NCBI GenBank assembly: GCA_024195265.1
Contig: JAJLRJ010000005.1
Span: 29,181,473 to 29,245,472, forward strand
DNA: 64,000 bases
From: Dendrophyllia cribrosa
Lineage: Eukaryota; Cnidaria; Anthozoa; Scleractinia; Dendrophylliidae
Direction: 5' to 3'
In this document: positions 1 through 10,746 of the stretch, one piece after another
How the letters are laid out: the number at the start of each line of letters is the position of its first letter
Position numbering within the stretch: position 1 is the stretch's first letter
Notes under the pieces: generated by a model
Seen by the model: only the letters and a program-made list of their open reading frames with translations
Told to the model about the DNA's origin: nothing
Databases searched by the model: none
Translations under genes and position numbers: made by a program

Positions 1-69
1 CGATAAAACAATTGTAAGTAAATGCAATGGTTGATATTTGTTTCGCAATTGACACAAGTTTCGTTACAG

Positions 70-633
70 ATGATGGCCTTTAATGGTAACCCATACAGCG
101 ATTGTGGAGGAGACGATAACATCACTACTTCAGTGGTTGCATTAGAATTACAACAAACGGATGGTAGCAAGGTTTCCTTGAGAGGACTGGAAAATGAAAT
201 AGACATTAGAATTAGTCAGTCAGAACATTCGTTTGATACCTATAAGGATAACTTTGTTCTGCAAATCAATGGAACTTCATCTCAGTTTCATATATTCAAT
301 CACAGTCAAGATAACGTTGCCGTAGGCCTCGAGTTCTTTTCTAATAGTGACAATGTACTGGAATGGAAGTTAATGGTTGCGCATGAAAAAAGACCGCATT
401 CGAAAGATAATTTAGCGTCGTGGTTGGTGTATAGGAGGGAACGAAAACTGTTTCTGTTGGAGTCCAGATTGTTGAATAAGGAAGGCAAATATTATGTTCA
501 AGTACAAGGAGCATCAAACATGTATCCAGAGATGAAAAACGTTTCCAATGCTTCGTACAGCCTAAAGGTGTCTACATTTAGATGTTTCTTTTGGAATGAG
601 ACAACCGAGAGGTGGAGTTCGGCGGGGTGCAGG
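70..633 (+). CDS. Polycystin-1-like gene, GAIN/GPS exon (partial gene)
   Basis: Internal coding exon of a polycystin-1-family membrane protein whose 5' part lies outside the window. The acceptor is the AG at 68-69 after a T-rich tract; the donor is GT at 634; both ends are phase 0. The protein is extracellular GAIN-like sequence with several N-glycosylation sequons and ends in the first half of a GPS motif, CFFWNETTERWSSAGCR. The second half (CLCNHLT) starts in the next exon. In this family the GPS autocleaves between the Leu and Thr of HLT and precedes the first TM helix. The open frame runs past the donor to 711, but that stretch is intronic. Confidence 0.85.
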
Positions 634-826
634 GTAGGTTCACGGAAAAAAAATACACAATTTTTTGACAATAGGTGCTACATATCTAAATTCTTCGAAC
701 TGATTATATAAAAATAATACAGAGGAAAGGGGCATGGGTAGGTACGATTTTCAACTCAATCGATCTATTTCTTTGTATTTTATGAAGTGTTGTATATATG
801 TTAAAAAGAAGAAATTTGTTTTAAAG

Positions 827-1066
827 GTTGGGATGGAAACAACGCCAATAGAGGTCCAGTGCCTTTGCAATCATCTTACATCCTTTGCTGCACAAGTATT
901 TCTCGCACCAAATGTTATAGATTTTGACAAGGCTTTGCGAGGATTCCTAGAGCTGTCATCGGACTCGTCAAATCCCATCGTCCTTTCAGCAGTGATTTCC
1001 ATTTTTGGGATTTATCTCTTGCTGCTTATCTGGGCAAGAAGGCATGATGTCCGAAACGCAAAGAAG
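827..1066 (+). CDS. Polycystin-1-like gene, GPS end and first TM exon
   Basis: The exon starts after TTTTAAAG and ends at AAG|GTACC, both phase 0. It opens with VGMETTPIEVQCLCNHLTSF, the C-terminal half of the GPS with the HL/T cleavage point. A short linker follows, then TM1 (about IVLSAVISIFGIYLLLLIWA) and a basic stop-transfer stretch (RRHDVRNAKK). Joined to the exon ending at 633 it gives one uninterrupted GPS. The family assignment is firm from the GPS-TM-PLAT order; the exact orthologue (PKD1, PKD1L or PKDREJ-like) cannot be decided without the missing N-terminus. Confidence 0.85.
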
Positions 1067-1524
1067 GTACCTTTATTTTTATTTTTAATAGCTAAGTGTC
1101 TTTCAGAAGATACCATCTCGTCGAAATTAGCACTAAACAGGATTGCTGAACCTTAAAGCTGTAGTAAGTAGCTGTAGCAAAATATATATCGTAAGTAATA
1201 TATGGTTGGTATGTTATTTCCACGCCCATGATTATCATGATCTTTAATGACTTCATAAGATACTCCTCCTTCAAAAATATTTTTGTGATACATTACCATG
1301 GTTAAATGGATTGCAACTTGAAAACGTTAGCCTTACTTCTTTCAAGTTCTCACAGTCTCGTTTCCAAAATCGGCTAGAACAGACCACGATTATTCTTCTT
1401 TCAATAACTGGTTGATTTCGTTCTATTGGCGTTTAAGTATTATTTCAGTTTTAAATATGTAAATGTGTAGTAGCAGGTCGATTCCAATGCAGAACCTCTT
1501 ACTTGTATTTCTTTTGCTTCTCAG

Positions 1525-3228
1525 GCCAAAACTGTACCATTGGAAGACAATGAACCATCGCATCGCTACAAATATGAAATTTTAGTGCTGACAGGGATGA
1601 AGAAAGGCGCTGGGACAACCGCTGACATCTGCTGTGTTTTAGAAGGCTTAGACTCTGACACCGGTCCCCGCCTGCTGAGAGATCCCGACATGCTGCGATT
1701 CCAAAGGTCTGGAATGGATTCATTTCTTCTCACCACCCCTCACCACTTAGGAGAGCTTACCCTTTTAAAGATATGGCATGATAACTCCGGGTCAAGTCCC
1801 TCTTGGTATTTAAAACAAGTCATAGTGCGCGACCTGTCTAACGACAGCGTGTTTGTTTTCATGTGCAATCGGTGGCTTGCTGTAGAGTTAGACGACGGTG
1901 AGGTTCTGCGAAGGTTGTCATCTGCTAGACAGGATGACCTGAAATCATTTAACCATCTGTTCTACAATGTTACGGAAAGGAATATTACAGACAACCATTT
2001 GTGGTTTTCCGTTTTTGTTAGACCAAAACTGAGTAACTTTACAACGGTTCAGCGCCTGTCGTGTTGTTTGGCTCTTCTTTTTTGTGCCATGGTGACAAAT
2101 ACAATGTTCTATCAACTTGATGATCAAGAGACGGATCCTACGGTATTGTTCAATTTGGGACCCATAAGCATTTCTGCACGACAGATATATATTGGCATAA
2201 TAAGCAGCCTTATCATTTTCCCAATAAATATTGCCATCGCTGGACTGTTTAGGAACGTTAGCCCTAAATTGCGGAATGAAAAGAAAAAAACAAAGACGCC
2301 AGTAAAGAATCGAAAGGCAGTGAAAAGATCCGCTGCTTACAAAGGGGATTTTGAAGACATCGTGCAGTGGTATCGTAGCCAAAACGTAGAAGATGATGAC
2401 TTGCGTCCTGAAAATATTGATTCTACCCTCGTTGAACTACCACCCGTTGAAACAGTCGATATGGACAAGAAGACCGCGGCGTGGTTGAATAGGAGTTTGG
2501 ACAGCTGTGGCAGTCAAAGTTTTTTTACAGAGTTAGACCATAACGAATGGCAGGAAAATGAGAGCAGTTTTGATGTGTCGGAGGAATGCAGTGTAGAGGT
2601 ACAAATCAACGACAATTTTGGGTCGGCGTCGGCTAAACGAACGAAGAGAAAACTCCCACATTGGTTCGTATATATCGGTTGGCTTGGTCTGCTTGTGGTA
2701 ACCGTTACCTCGGCCTTCTTTGTTCTTCTGTACGGTTTTCAGTTCGGCAAAGAAAAGGCGACTCAGTTGTTAATATCGCTGTGCTTATCTTTTGTTCAAG
2801 ATGCCTTTATCAATCAGCCGATACAGGTGTTATTAATTTCCTTGTTTATCGCTCTCCTAGTGAAGAAACCGCAAGAGCCGATGGAAACGAACAATAATGT
2901 TGACGAGGACGAAGAACACGACAGTGGTAATTTTGAGAAAGAAAATGGATTTCCTGAATTGGAAATGTTTATGAACCGGAAATACAATCACCATTCTTTA
3001 ACCAAGTTACAACCACCAGATCTAACTGAACTTAGCATTGCCAGAGAAAAAAGAAAACGAGAAATCAGGATGTTCCAAATCCTGAAAGAGATTGTTACAT
3101 ATGTTTTGTTCTTACTTGCCTTGTTTATGGTGAGTTTTGGTCAACGTGATCCCAAGGCTTACCTTGTAGCCAAACTTATTGAAGATACCTATCTGGGAGG
3201 CGTTTATACCGGACAGGGATTGAATGAG
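1525..3228 (+). CDS. Polycystin-1-like gene, PLAT domain and TM2-TM6 exon
   Basis: A 1,704-nt exon, phase 0 at both ends (acceptor CTTCTCAG, donor GAG|GTAAGT). It begins AKTVPLEDNEPSHRYKYEIL, the usual start of the polycystin PLAT domain. About 110 residues of PLAT include WYLKQVIVRD and the final FMCNRWLAVELDDGEVLR. TM helices follow around LSCCLALLFCAMVTNTMFY, IYIGIISSLIIFPINIAIAG, WFVYIGWLGLLVVTVTSAFF, LLISLCLSFVQDAFINQP and EIVTYVLFLLALFMVSFGQRD. A hydrophilic acidic/basic loop of roughly 115 residues separates TM3 and TM4. PLAT binds lipids and partner proteins on the cytoplasmic side in this family. The open frame continues to 3246 only because of intron read-through. Confidence 0.9.
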
Positions 3229-3939
3229 GTAAGTTTTTTTATATAAAATTGTGGTTCATGATATGAAAATGAATATTATTATATGCTTTATACCGGTTAT
3301 ATTTAAGACTTGGTAACGCAATTTGCTCGCATAAGCGTAGGCCTTTTGTTCACTGTATTTGCTATCTCGACATATTATCCATTTAAGCATGTTACTTGTT
3401 CGGTAGTTACTTGGTGTTGCGGATGGTGTGATCGCCAAATGACGTAAAACAAAAGATTCAAAAGACACTGAACAATACCCACACCACAACACAAAAGCTA
3501 ACCAACAATGGCTTCCGCAACACCAAGAAACACTCACTTGTTCCAGCTACCGGTCCGAATTTGAATCTTTAACATCAACTTTCTGGAGTGTGGTGTAAAT
3601 ATATGACGCAATCTAACGACATACGTACATGCGCATTTTGTGAAGGATACGAAACTGTTCAGGTACAAAAACGTCTGCGCGGATTAATACTGTGTAAGTA
3701 CAGATGAATTTGTCCACTTTCTGTAAATGTAGCCAGAAAAAACGAAACAGTATTGTAATCAAAGTTAAGTAAATACAAGTACAATTTGAGTTTAAAATAC
3801 AATAAATAAGGTAGAACACTTAGCAAGCACCGCATGGTACTCTAGTTATGTGTTTTGTGTCCAATTATGTCAATTACTCACCACCCACATAGACGTCCTT
3901 TTGACGTTGTCGAGTCGGGATCGACTATTTACCGAGTTA

Positions 3940-4006
3940 AGAGTTGAGTTGAGTTTGAGTTGAGTTTGAGTTAAGTTTGAGTTAAGTTTGAGTTAAGTTT
4001 GAGTTA
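3940..4006 (+). repeat. Tandem 11-bp GAGTTNAGTTT ladder, left end
   Basis: About six near-identical 11-bp units, the inverted partner of 7628-7703. Confidence 0.85.
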
Positions 4007-4861
4007 CCGTTTTTACTTAAAACGTCGTTAATGGTAGAACAAGATCTTTTTTTATATAAAGAAAAACAGATAAAAGATAGTATGACGGACAATAAAACCG
4101 TCTTTTCGCATTTCAGGAATGATAAAGTGAAAATTTTACATTCTGATGCACTGTATTGTCTCTATCCGACTTCCTACCGAATTTTTCGCGTAGCTTTTTA
4201 GTTGTCGTTTTCCAGACATTATGTCGTTTTTCTTAGCAGCCTGTTGATATTTTTTGAGCGCTTTCGCTTCCTCTTTCAGTTTAATATGTCGGGGACCGAA
4301 GATGAAACACCGAAGAAAATGTACCGTCGCGCCGAAATGAATGTCACTCTCAGTGTGAATTATTTCCGCAAAGAACTGATCAATCAAGTTTGCGAATCGA
4401 CAAACAAACTATTAAAGCGCTGGAACTTCGGATTGATAGGAGAAAATTATTAAGTTCTGATCTATCGAATTACATTTCGCACGCAATTTGCATACATCTC
4501 GGGGTTGTGTTTTTGCAGCAAACTTTCGAAGAAATTGTGTGAACCTTTACTGGAAATTATTCACACTACATAAAATGTACGGATTTTTCATAAAGGAACT
4601 CGCTCAGATCGGAAATATTTTATTTTGAGGTGGTATTTCGGTTTTACCTGATCCAGTTCATCGTGTCACGCAATGTGATTTTGTTGAGACAAAAAAAAAA
4701 CGTTGGTGAAGAAAAACAGCCGCAAATTGACGATTGCTGGGTACATTTTAATCCCCAAGGTAAACATCTATCTGTATTTTTCATTTACGCAGAATTTCCT
4801 CCCTGTCATAATTTTCTGGCCTGGCTAGAACACTGGTGATTGAATATTGGTTGGTCACAGG

Positions 4862-4871
4862 ATTGCACAAT

Positions 4872-4908
<37 letters not shown>

Positions 4909-5194
4909 CCATATAAAAATGACGGGGATGCTCGTCGGAAATTTTCGTAAAACACCCTAAAAGGTACCAGAATCTGGTTTGATGGGCATGGCTCAAAATA
5001 ATTTTTACCCCTAAGAGGTACCAATACTAAAACAACACATGTCATATTCTGTCATATTTTTTCGGCTCTATACCCTAAAAGGTACCGCGATAATTCTAAC
5101 GGCGGTCATTTTAGATTTTAGTACCCTAAGCGGTACCAATCTCCAAATTTTGACCCCTAAAAGGTACGCCGAGCACCCCCGTCATTTTTATGAC

Positions 5195-5227
<33 letters not shown>
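4862..5227. repeat. Short inverted-repeat element bounded by poly-G and poly-C
   Basis: A G-run at 4866-4904 is followed by ACTCCCATATAAAAATGACG and GGGATGCTCG. Near 5170-5195 the mirror (CGAGCACCCCCGTCATTTTTATGAC) runs into a C-run at 5195-5227. The interior holds several copies of a CCCTAAAAGGTACC motif. Proline-rich open frames here are artefacts of the C-run. Confidence 0.65.
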
Positions 5228-5231
<4 letters not shown>

Positions 5232-5530
5232 CACAATCCCGCACAATTTCCCGCACAGTCGACGTTATTTCCCGCACAATTTGCCCCAAAACTCCCGCAC
5301 AATTTTATTTTATTTTCCCCGCATCCTGTCAGAATCCCTGTAAATTAGCTCCCGCCACCAGCACAACCGTTCAGTTTGGTCAGTATAACCTATCACACGA
5401 CGTGGGAATATAGTATCAAAAGACAAGAACAATGTCGAATTTCAGACTTCAGACCTCAGACCCGTAAAACTCAGACCTGGAAAACTCAGATCAGATCTCA
5501 GACTGGAGATCTCAGACCTGCTGTTAGTTT
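5228..5530. repeat. Degenerate tandem repeats (CCCGCACAATTT and CTCAGACCT units)
   Basis: 5228-5310 repeats a CCCGCACAATTT-like unit; 5440-5525 repeats an ACTCAGACCT-like unit. No coding signal was seen. Confidence 0.6.
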
Positions 5531-5739
5531 TTCCCTGTTTGATCGACAGCGATGAACCGGGGAAAATAAATCCCGGGGGAGAAGGGTACTTTGCAAATTT
5601 TTGGGTGGGGGTGTGCCGCTGGGACTCTGCATTTTGAAACCCTATACTAGACTAAACACCGAAAAACCCTACCATATCCTTGACCTTTTCCAGACTCGCT
5701 ATTTTCCAGAAACTCGTTCACTATCACAGTTATAGTTAA

Positions 5740-6185
5740 CAGGCCCGTGGAGGTACCCCCTATAATGGACTATACGGGGATGCTCCGCCCGAAAGGGGTA
5801 CCTTTTTGAGGCTGGAGGTATATGAAAGGGTCGGGATTTCCAAGTTGAAGTATATGAAAGGGTAGGGATTTCACGAAGTATAGGAAACGGTAGGGAAAAC
5901 ACGAGTTAAAGTATAAAAAGTGTAGGGAAAACTGCCATTGAAGTATTATAAAAAGGGCCTTTCAAAATATATCAAACAGACCCAAACAGAGATGCACGAG
6001 AAGGCTATATGAAAGGGGTACCATTTTCAATGAAAGGTATGTGAAAGGGGTACCATTTTCAATAAAAAGTATATGAAAGGGGTACCTTTTCTGTCAAAAA
6101 CGGTATGTGAAAGGGTAAGGGTTCGGACCTCGGGGCGGAGCATCCCCGTACAAAACTTTGTTGAGTACCCCGCCCCCCTCCCGGG
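5740..6185. repeat. Second GGTACC-rich element with inverted G/C-rich ends
   Basis: The left end has ACGGGGATGCTCCGCCC (about 5774-5790), mirrored by GGGCGGAGCATCCCCGT at about 6133-6150. The interior has tandem TATGAAAGGGGTACC-like units (5815-6120). It is related to the element at 4862-5227. Confidence 0.6.
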
Positions 6186-6300
6186 TTAACAGGGGTCAGT
6201 AAAAATGCCGTACTGCCCGCCTTACCGATTTTTAAATGCCATTTGCCAGTAAATCTTGTCTAGACTGAATTCTTCACGCAACTGATCTTTTTCGAGGAAA

Positions 6301-6446
6301 ATGATACCCTATTCTAGACCAAAACTCTCTGATTTCTATACCCTATCCCAGACTAAACTGCTTGAAAACCATTCCCCTCACAGCGGCACATACCAAAATA
6401 GCTCATTTATGGGATTACCCCCCCCCCCCCCCCCCCCCTCCCCCCG
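6301..6446 (+). repeat. Dispersed repeat ending in poly-C, copy 1
   Basis: The block GATACCCTATTCTAGACC...GACTAAACT..TTGAAAACC..CCC recurs at 44855-44990 with the same order and the same terminal C-run. Confidence 0.7.
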
Positions 6447-6449
6447 GGC

Positions 6450-7015
6450 CTACGGCAACTTCGCCGGATTTGCTATTCGTACGCGAGTCTAAAACGTTTG
6501 AAAATTTTCGATGTTATTCTTCACTTTTGCCAATCCATAATATTGTACGTTTGTTTAGATTCACGAAGCGCTTCTTGTGAGCGATGTTTATTCAGCTACG
6601 TGTCACGAAATGAGTCGCTCGCGTTGTATACAGACTCGGCAAATTTAATAGTCTAAGCCAAATCAACATCGCTTACCAGAAGCGCTTCGTAAAACTTAAC
6701 GAACATTTAATATTGTGGACCAACAAAAGTGAAGAATAACATTGCAAGTTGTCGAAAGTTTTGGACTCCCGTACGAATAGCAAATCCGCGAAGTTGGCCG
6801 TACGGGAGTATTCTTTGACGCGAAAAATTTCTAAGTGTCACGAAATGAGTCGCTCGCGTAGTATACGAGTCTGAGCCAAATCAACATCGCTTACCAGAAA
6901 CAATTCGTAAAACTAAACGAACATTTAATATTGTGGACCAACAAAAGCGAAGAATAACTTCGAAAATTGTCGAAAGTTTTGGACTCCCGTATGAATGGCA
7001 AATCGAAGTTCGCCT
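6450..7015. repeat. Local repeat in two direct copies and one inverted copy
   Basis: 6607-6800 and 6836-7010 are direct copies (shared GTCACGAAATGAGTCGCTCG, AACATCGCTTACCAGAA, AATATTGTGGACCAACAAAA). 6450-6605 is a diverged inverted copy (AACTTCGCCGGATTTGCTAT, GAAGCGCTTC). Confidence 0.65.
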
Positions 7016-7064
7016 ACTGGTGCTGTACGAACAGCCGCTACGTAAATTTATCCCGTTCTAAACC

Positions 7065-7350
7065 AGTGATCACGGTGGCCGAATGGTGTAAAACGCGAAA
7101 TGACAGCCGATAGGCCCGAGGTTCAAAGCTCGCTTGTGCCGTCCATTTCTTTTTTTTTCTTTTTTCTTCAGACTGAGCATTATTAAAGTGATCTGCTGTA
7201 TTTTTCTTTTTCTTTTTTTGCGTTTGTCAAAAAACCTTACGTTTAATAAATATTAAAACGTGTCAGTGTGAAAACATAACATAAGCTTACCGCAATATTG
7301 CGTTACGCGTTAGCATTTCTTATTCACGGGTTGGCTCTTAGGAGCCTTTG
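7065..7350 (+). mobile_element. tRNA-derived SINE, copy 1 (Ser/Leu-tRNA-like head)
   Basis: The head GGTGGCCGAATGGTGTAAAA matches a pol III A box and GAGGTTCAAAGCTC a B box, as in Ser/Leu tRNAs. Acceptor-like ACGG and CCGT flank them. A T-rich stretch and a body ending TTACCGCAATATTGCGTTAC ... TCTTAGGAGCCTTTGATTA follow. The same body is present in reverse orientation at 15165-15445. Confidence 0.6.
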
Positions 7351-7627
7351 ATTACTTTTATTACAGAAAACAAATTATAAGTTAGCCAGCTGGGAACTTC
7401 AAATTGATCGTTATTTGCGCGTCCAACAAGAGCATGAGTGAAAAACCAGTTACGGGGAGTAAACAATTGTTGTGGCTGTGAAATAAGAACAATGCAACGC
7501 TTCACGCTTGGGAATGTAAAATTAACACTTTTTCACCCGTGAAAAGAGAACAGACGGTCTATTTTCTGTAGAAAAGATCTGGATCCTCCATTAACCACTT
7601 TTAAGTTAAAAAAAATGAAAGCAACGG

Positions 7628-7703
7628 TAACTCAAACTTAACTCAAACTTAACTCAAACTTAACTCAAACTCAACTCAAACTCAACTCAACTCGTAACTC
7701 GGT
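7628..7703 (-). repeat. Tandem 11-bp ladder, right end (inverted)
   Basis: Reverse complement of the ladder at 3940-4006, with AACTCAAACTT units in tandem. Confidence 0.85.
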
Positions 7704-7923
7704 CATTAGTATCTCTCTGTCGAGTCATACCTACTTGTTTCTTGGCACATCCGCTATGATAATCGCGGAACGTTATTCTAGTTCACGTGTTATTAATGAG
7801 GAAATAAAACAATGGCTGTGGCAATGATGACGACGACAATGATGGCTACAAAGGTTACAAATGATTACGATGGTGATATCAATGATCATGATGAGAATTA
7901 ACAAAACGATGAACTTGTTTTAG

Positions 7924-8095
7924 GTCGATGGCATCGAAAACTACTGGAAATGGATTGAAGGTACTGTTTTGCCGAGTTTGTCGTCATCAAGTCGAGACTG
8001 GGCTGAGGGATGTCACCCGGTGCAAAAATACACAGTTGATTGTAATTCACGTCTTGTTGGTGCAGCAAGACTTCGACAACTGAGAGTTGCACGAG
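7924..8095 (+). CDS. Polycystin-1-like gene, start of the polycystin (TOP) domain
   Basis: A 172-nt exon, acceptor TTTTAG at 7918-7923 and donor G|GTATAC, entering in phase 0 and leaving in phase 1. It encodes VDGIENYWKWIEGTVLPSLS and, near its end, GAARLRQLRVARG. The W(K/E)W..LP pattern and the RLRQLRV signature mark the extracellular polycystin domain between TM6 and TM7 in PKD1 and PKD2 proteins. It joins exactly in frame to 3228 and to 8423. It lies 4.7 kb downstream of the previous exon, across an intron filled with repeats. Confidence 0.85.
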
Positions 8096-8422
8096 GTATA
8101 CATATAATTCTAAAGATAGGTATTTTCCTACCCTTTAATATTTTGTGTTCTACGCTGAAATTGCAAACGTATACGTTGACGGTTTTATCGGGTTTTCTAA
8201 TTAAAGCATTATCTCAAATTCACCGCTCAAAGGCTTTAGGACGGAAGAATTGAAGTTATGGGTTTACGGAAGGGCCGATTGGCTATTTTTCTTTACAAAG
8301 GTATTGAAAACTGAGTGCTCAAAGTAAGAAAACACAAATCAACCGTAGTTCCGTTGCTGAGGTTGCACTCTACCAAACATTTCGCTTGTTTTCTTCTTAC
8401 TTTATTTTTTATTTTTGGTTAG

Positions 8423-10746
8423 GATCCTGTCAAGTAGCTGGACCTATGAGATCAAAGGTTTCAGGATGCAACGACTACTATTCCATGTTTATGGAGGACA
8501 AAGCCGATTACACTACAGGCTGGAAGAGTACAAACAAGACATTAAATACTACGATCTCGCCTTGGTCTTATCAGTCTATGAGTGAACTTGGAGGCTTACC
8601 ATTCTTAGGTATCATGGGTACTTACGGCGGAGGTGGGTTTTCACTCGATTTAACATTTTCAAACGTAACGGAAGCTTCTTTACTTTCTCTGAAACAAAAC
8701 CACTGGATCGATTCTAGAACGCGTGCTATATTCGTGGAAATCGCAATTTACAGTGCCCAAGTGAACCTGTTTGGAGTCGCCACCTTTTCGTCAGAATGGA
8801 TCCCAACGAATGGAATGATATATTTTCGTAACATCAAAGTGGCAAGATTATACCGCAATAAGAATGATTTTTATATCATGATGCTCGTGAGTGAGATCTT
8901 TCTTGCTATTTTTCTCCCTGTGTTCTTGTACACTGAAATAAAAAATGTCTATAAATTCCGAAAGGAATACCTCAAAGATCCATGGAATTGGCTTGAAGTC
9001 TCCCTGATCGTTTTGATTTTATCTGGAGCTGCTGCTTTACTACAGAGAACGTATTTTACACAGAAGGCTATAACTGAAATGAAGTCTAATCCAGAGCAGT
9101 TCATTAGCTTCATACAAGCAACTACATGGGATGAAATTTTTGTATATTTGCTGGGGCTTCTAGTCTTTATTGCCAACTTAAAACTGCTCAAACTGATTCG
9201 TTTTAATCACAGGATCTACTTGTTCACGAAGACGCTTTCGAAGGCGGCAACGCCATTGTTATCTTTTCTCATAGTCTTCTTTGTCTTCTACATTGCTTAC
9301 AGTTTCTTGTACTATGCCATCTATGGACCCATACTACCCGAGTACAGCTCCTTTTTGACGACAATTGAAACATTGTTTAATGCTGTGATGGGGGCCTTTG
9401 AGTTTGAAACCATCAGAGAGAACAATCGTCTTCTTGGGCCAATTATTTTCTTTTCGTTTAATATGATAATGGTAATGATACTTATGAACGTGTTCTTAAC
9501 AATACTTATGGACTCATTTGCGGAGGTGCAAGCAGACGAGAATTTGAAATCAAAAGACGCAGAAGTTGTGGAATATATGTTGCGGAAGTTTAAATACTTC
9601 TTTGTCAAAACTGGCAAGGTTGATAATTTTTCTGAAAAAGAAGTTGCAAGCGCAAGCGTGGCTAACTTGCCAAATGAAGCTGAAGTCGTTCAGTCGGACG
9701 GCGAAACTAATACATGCTGGTCGCCAGATGAAAATTGGTTGGACCGATCAGAGGATACGGGGATAAGAAAAGGAGTACACGGTTCATTATCATCCATTCA
9801 AAATGCTTTCAACTCCGCCCATGTTATACGTAACGAAAGTATAAAAGAGGACGACTTTTCTACGTGGCCTTCATTTTTTTCACTCTCCAAAACAAACACA
9901 GACATTCAAAACCAGCAGGGGGTATTGTCCTACTCTAATGAACCAGTAGAAAGTGTAACTGAAAGACAAACAGGTAGAGTATTGGCAGAATCCGCTCACG
10001 ACTGTGAAAAATGTTCTAGGAAGTCTTTCATGGTCTCACAAACTGATTTAAAGTACTGTGGAAGGGATAGTGGCAGTTGTTCTCCACATACCGAATGCTT
10101 CCAAAGTGATTGTTGTCCTACTGTAGTGGACTCGTCAGCCAATTTAACCAACGGAGTGAAAACGACCTATAGTTCCTGTTCCTCCGTTGCTGAAACCGAG
10201 GGATCGAACGTTAAATCAGAGCTGTCTGTGGAATCTGAAGCGTCTCTTTATTATGAATTACTCGATCGAGCAGTCGATAAACTCATCTTAAAAGAAACTA
10301 ACACACCTGCATCGAGTGATAGTGGTAACGAGTTAGTGGATCCCGATCTTTCTCATTACTACCAGCTGTTGGAAACCGCAGCAAGGGAGCAAGACCGGAA
10401 AGGAGAGGAAATGCTTAATACGGAACAATTTGACTTAACTGATTATAAAGTTTACTTCAACAACATCAGAGATAGGCCTAGCGAACTGGTGAATTGCGGA
10501 AGTTTTTTGGAACTTGAACCAAAGCTTGCTGAACTACAAGGAAACTTTGCTAGTGTAGCCATGAGCGATCTCCAAGAGGATCAAATATTTGAGCAATTGT
10601 TTATATCATACGTCACTGTGCTCAACGACATTTCATTTGAAACGGATTGTGCGACCATGAAAAGCAAACTGTTGAAAAGGATCCAGAAAAAAGAAAAGTG
10701 GAAGTACACTAGACACATGTATACGCAAGCCGGTGGCAAGAAATGA
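8423..10746 (+). CDS. Polycystin-1-like gene, last exon: TOP domain, channel helices, long C-terminal tail
   Basis: The last coding exon (acceptor GGTTAG, stop TGA at 10744-10746). The first residue is completed with the G of 8095, giving GSCQVAGPMR. It carries the rest of the polycystin/TOP domain (SWSYQSM-type core, GGFSLDLTFS, WIDSRTRAIFVEIAIYSAQ) and five helices around YIMMLVSEIFLAIFLPVFLY, WNWLEVSLIVLILSGAAALL, FVYLLGLLVFIANLKLL, LLSFLIVFFVFYIAYSFLYY and IIFFSFNMIMVMILMNVFLT. The pore-loop region reads FNAVMGAFEFETI. With earlier exons this totals 11 TM helices, as in PKD1. After the last helix comes an unusually long, low-homology tail of about 390 residues. Whether it conducts or is a regulatory subunit cannot be told from sequence. 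Confidence 0.9.

Larger units (their letters stand above)
3925..7705. mobile_element. Foldback-type element with ladder repeats as inverted ends
   Basis: Left end 3940-4006 is a run of GAGTTGAGTTT/GAGTTAAGTTT units (about 11 bp each); 7628-7703 carries the mirror image (AACTCAAACTT units). Similarity extends inward for about 200 bp with divergence: both ends then share ACTTAAAA, GTTAATGG, AGATCTTTT and an AAGTG..AATTTTACATTC block. The outermost shared bases are ACCGAGTTA. The interior holds poly-G/C-ended repeats, a SINE-like copy and inverted copies. No transposase was seen. I could not identify a convincing target duplication. Confidence 0.6.

Noticed and set aside
1945..2382. Minus-strand ORF opposite the PLAT/TM exon, and similar overlapping frames elsewhere
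   Set aside because: Shadow frame of a well-supported exon.
4781..5413. Proline-rich open frames around G/C runs (also at 6301, 31051 and 62209)
   Set aside because: They exist only because a homopolymer is read as Pro or Gly; there is no conserved flanking sequence or splice logic.
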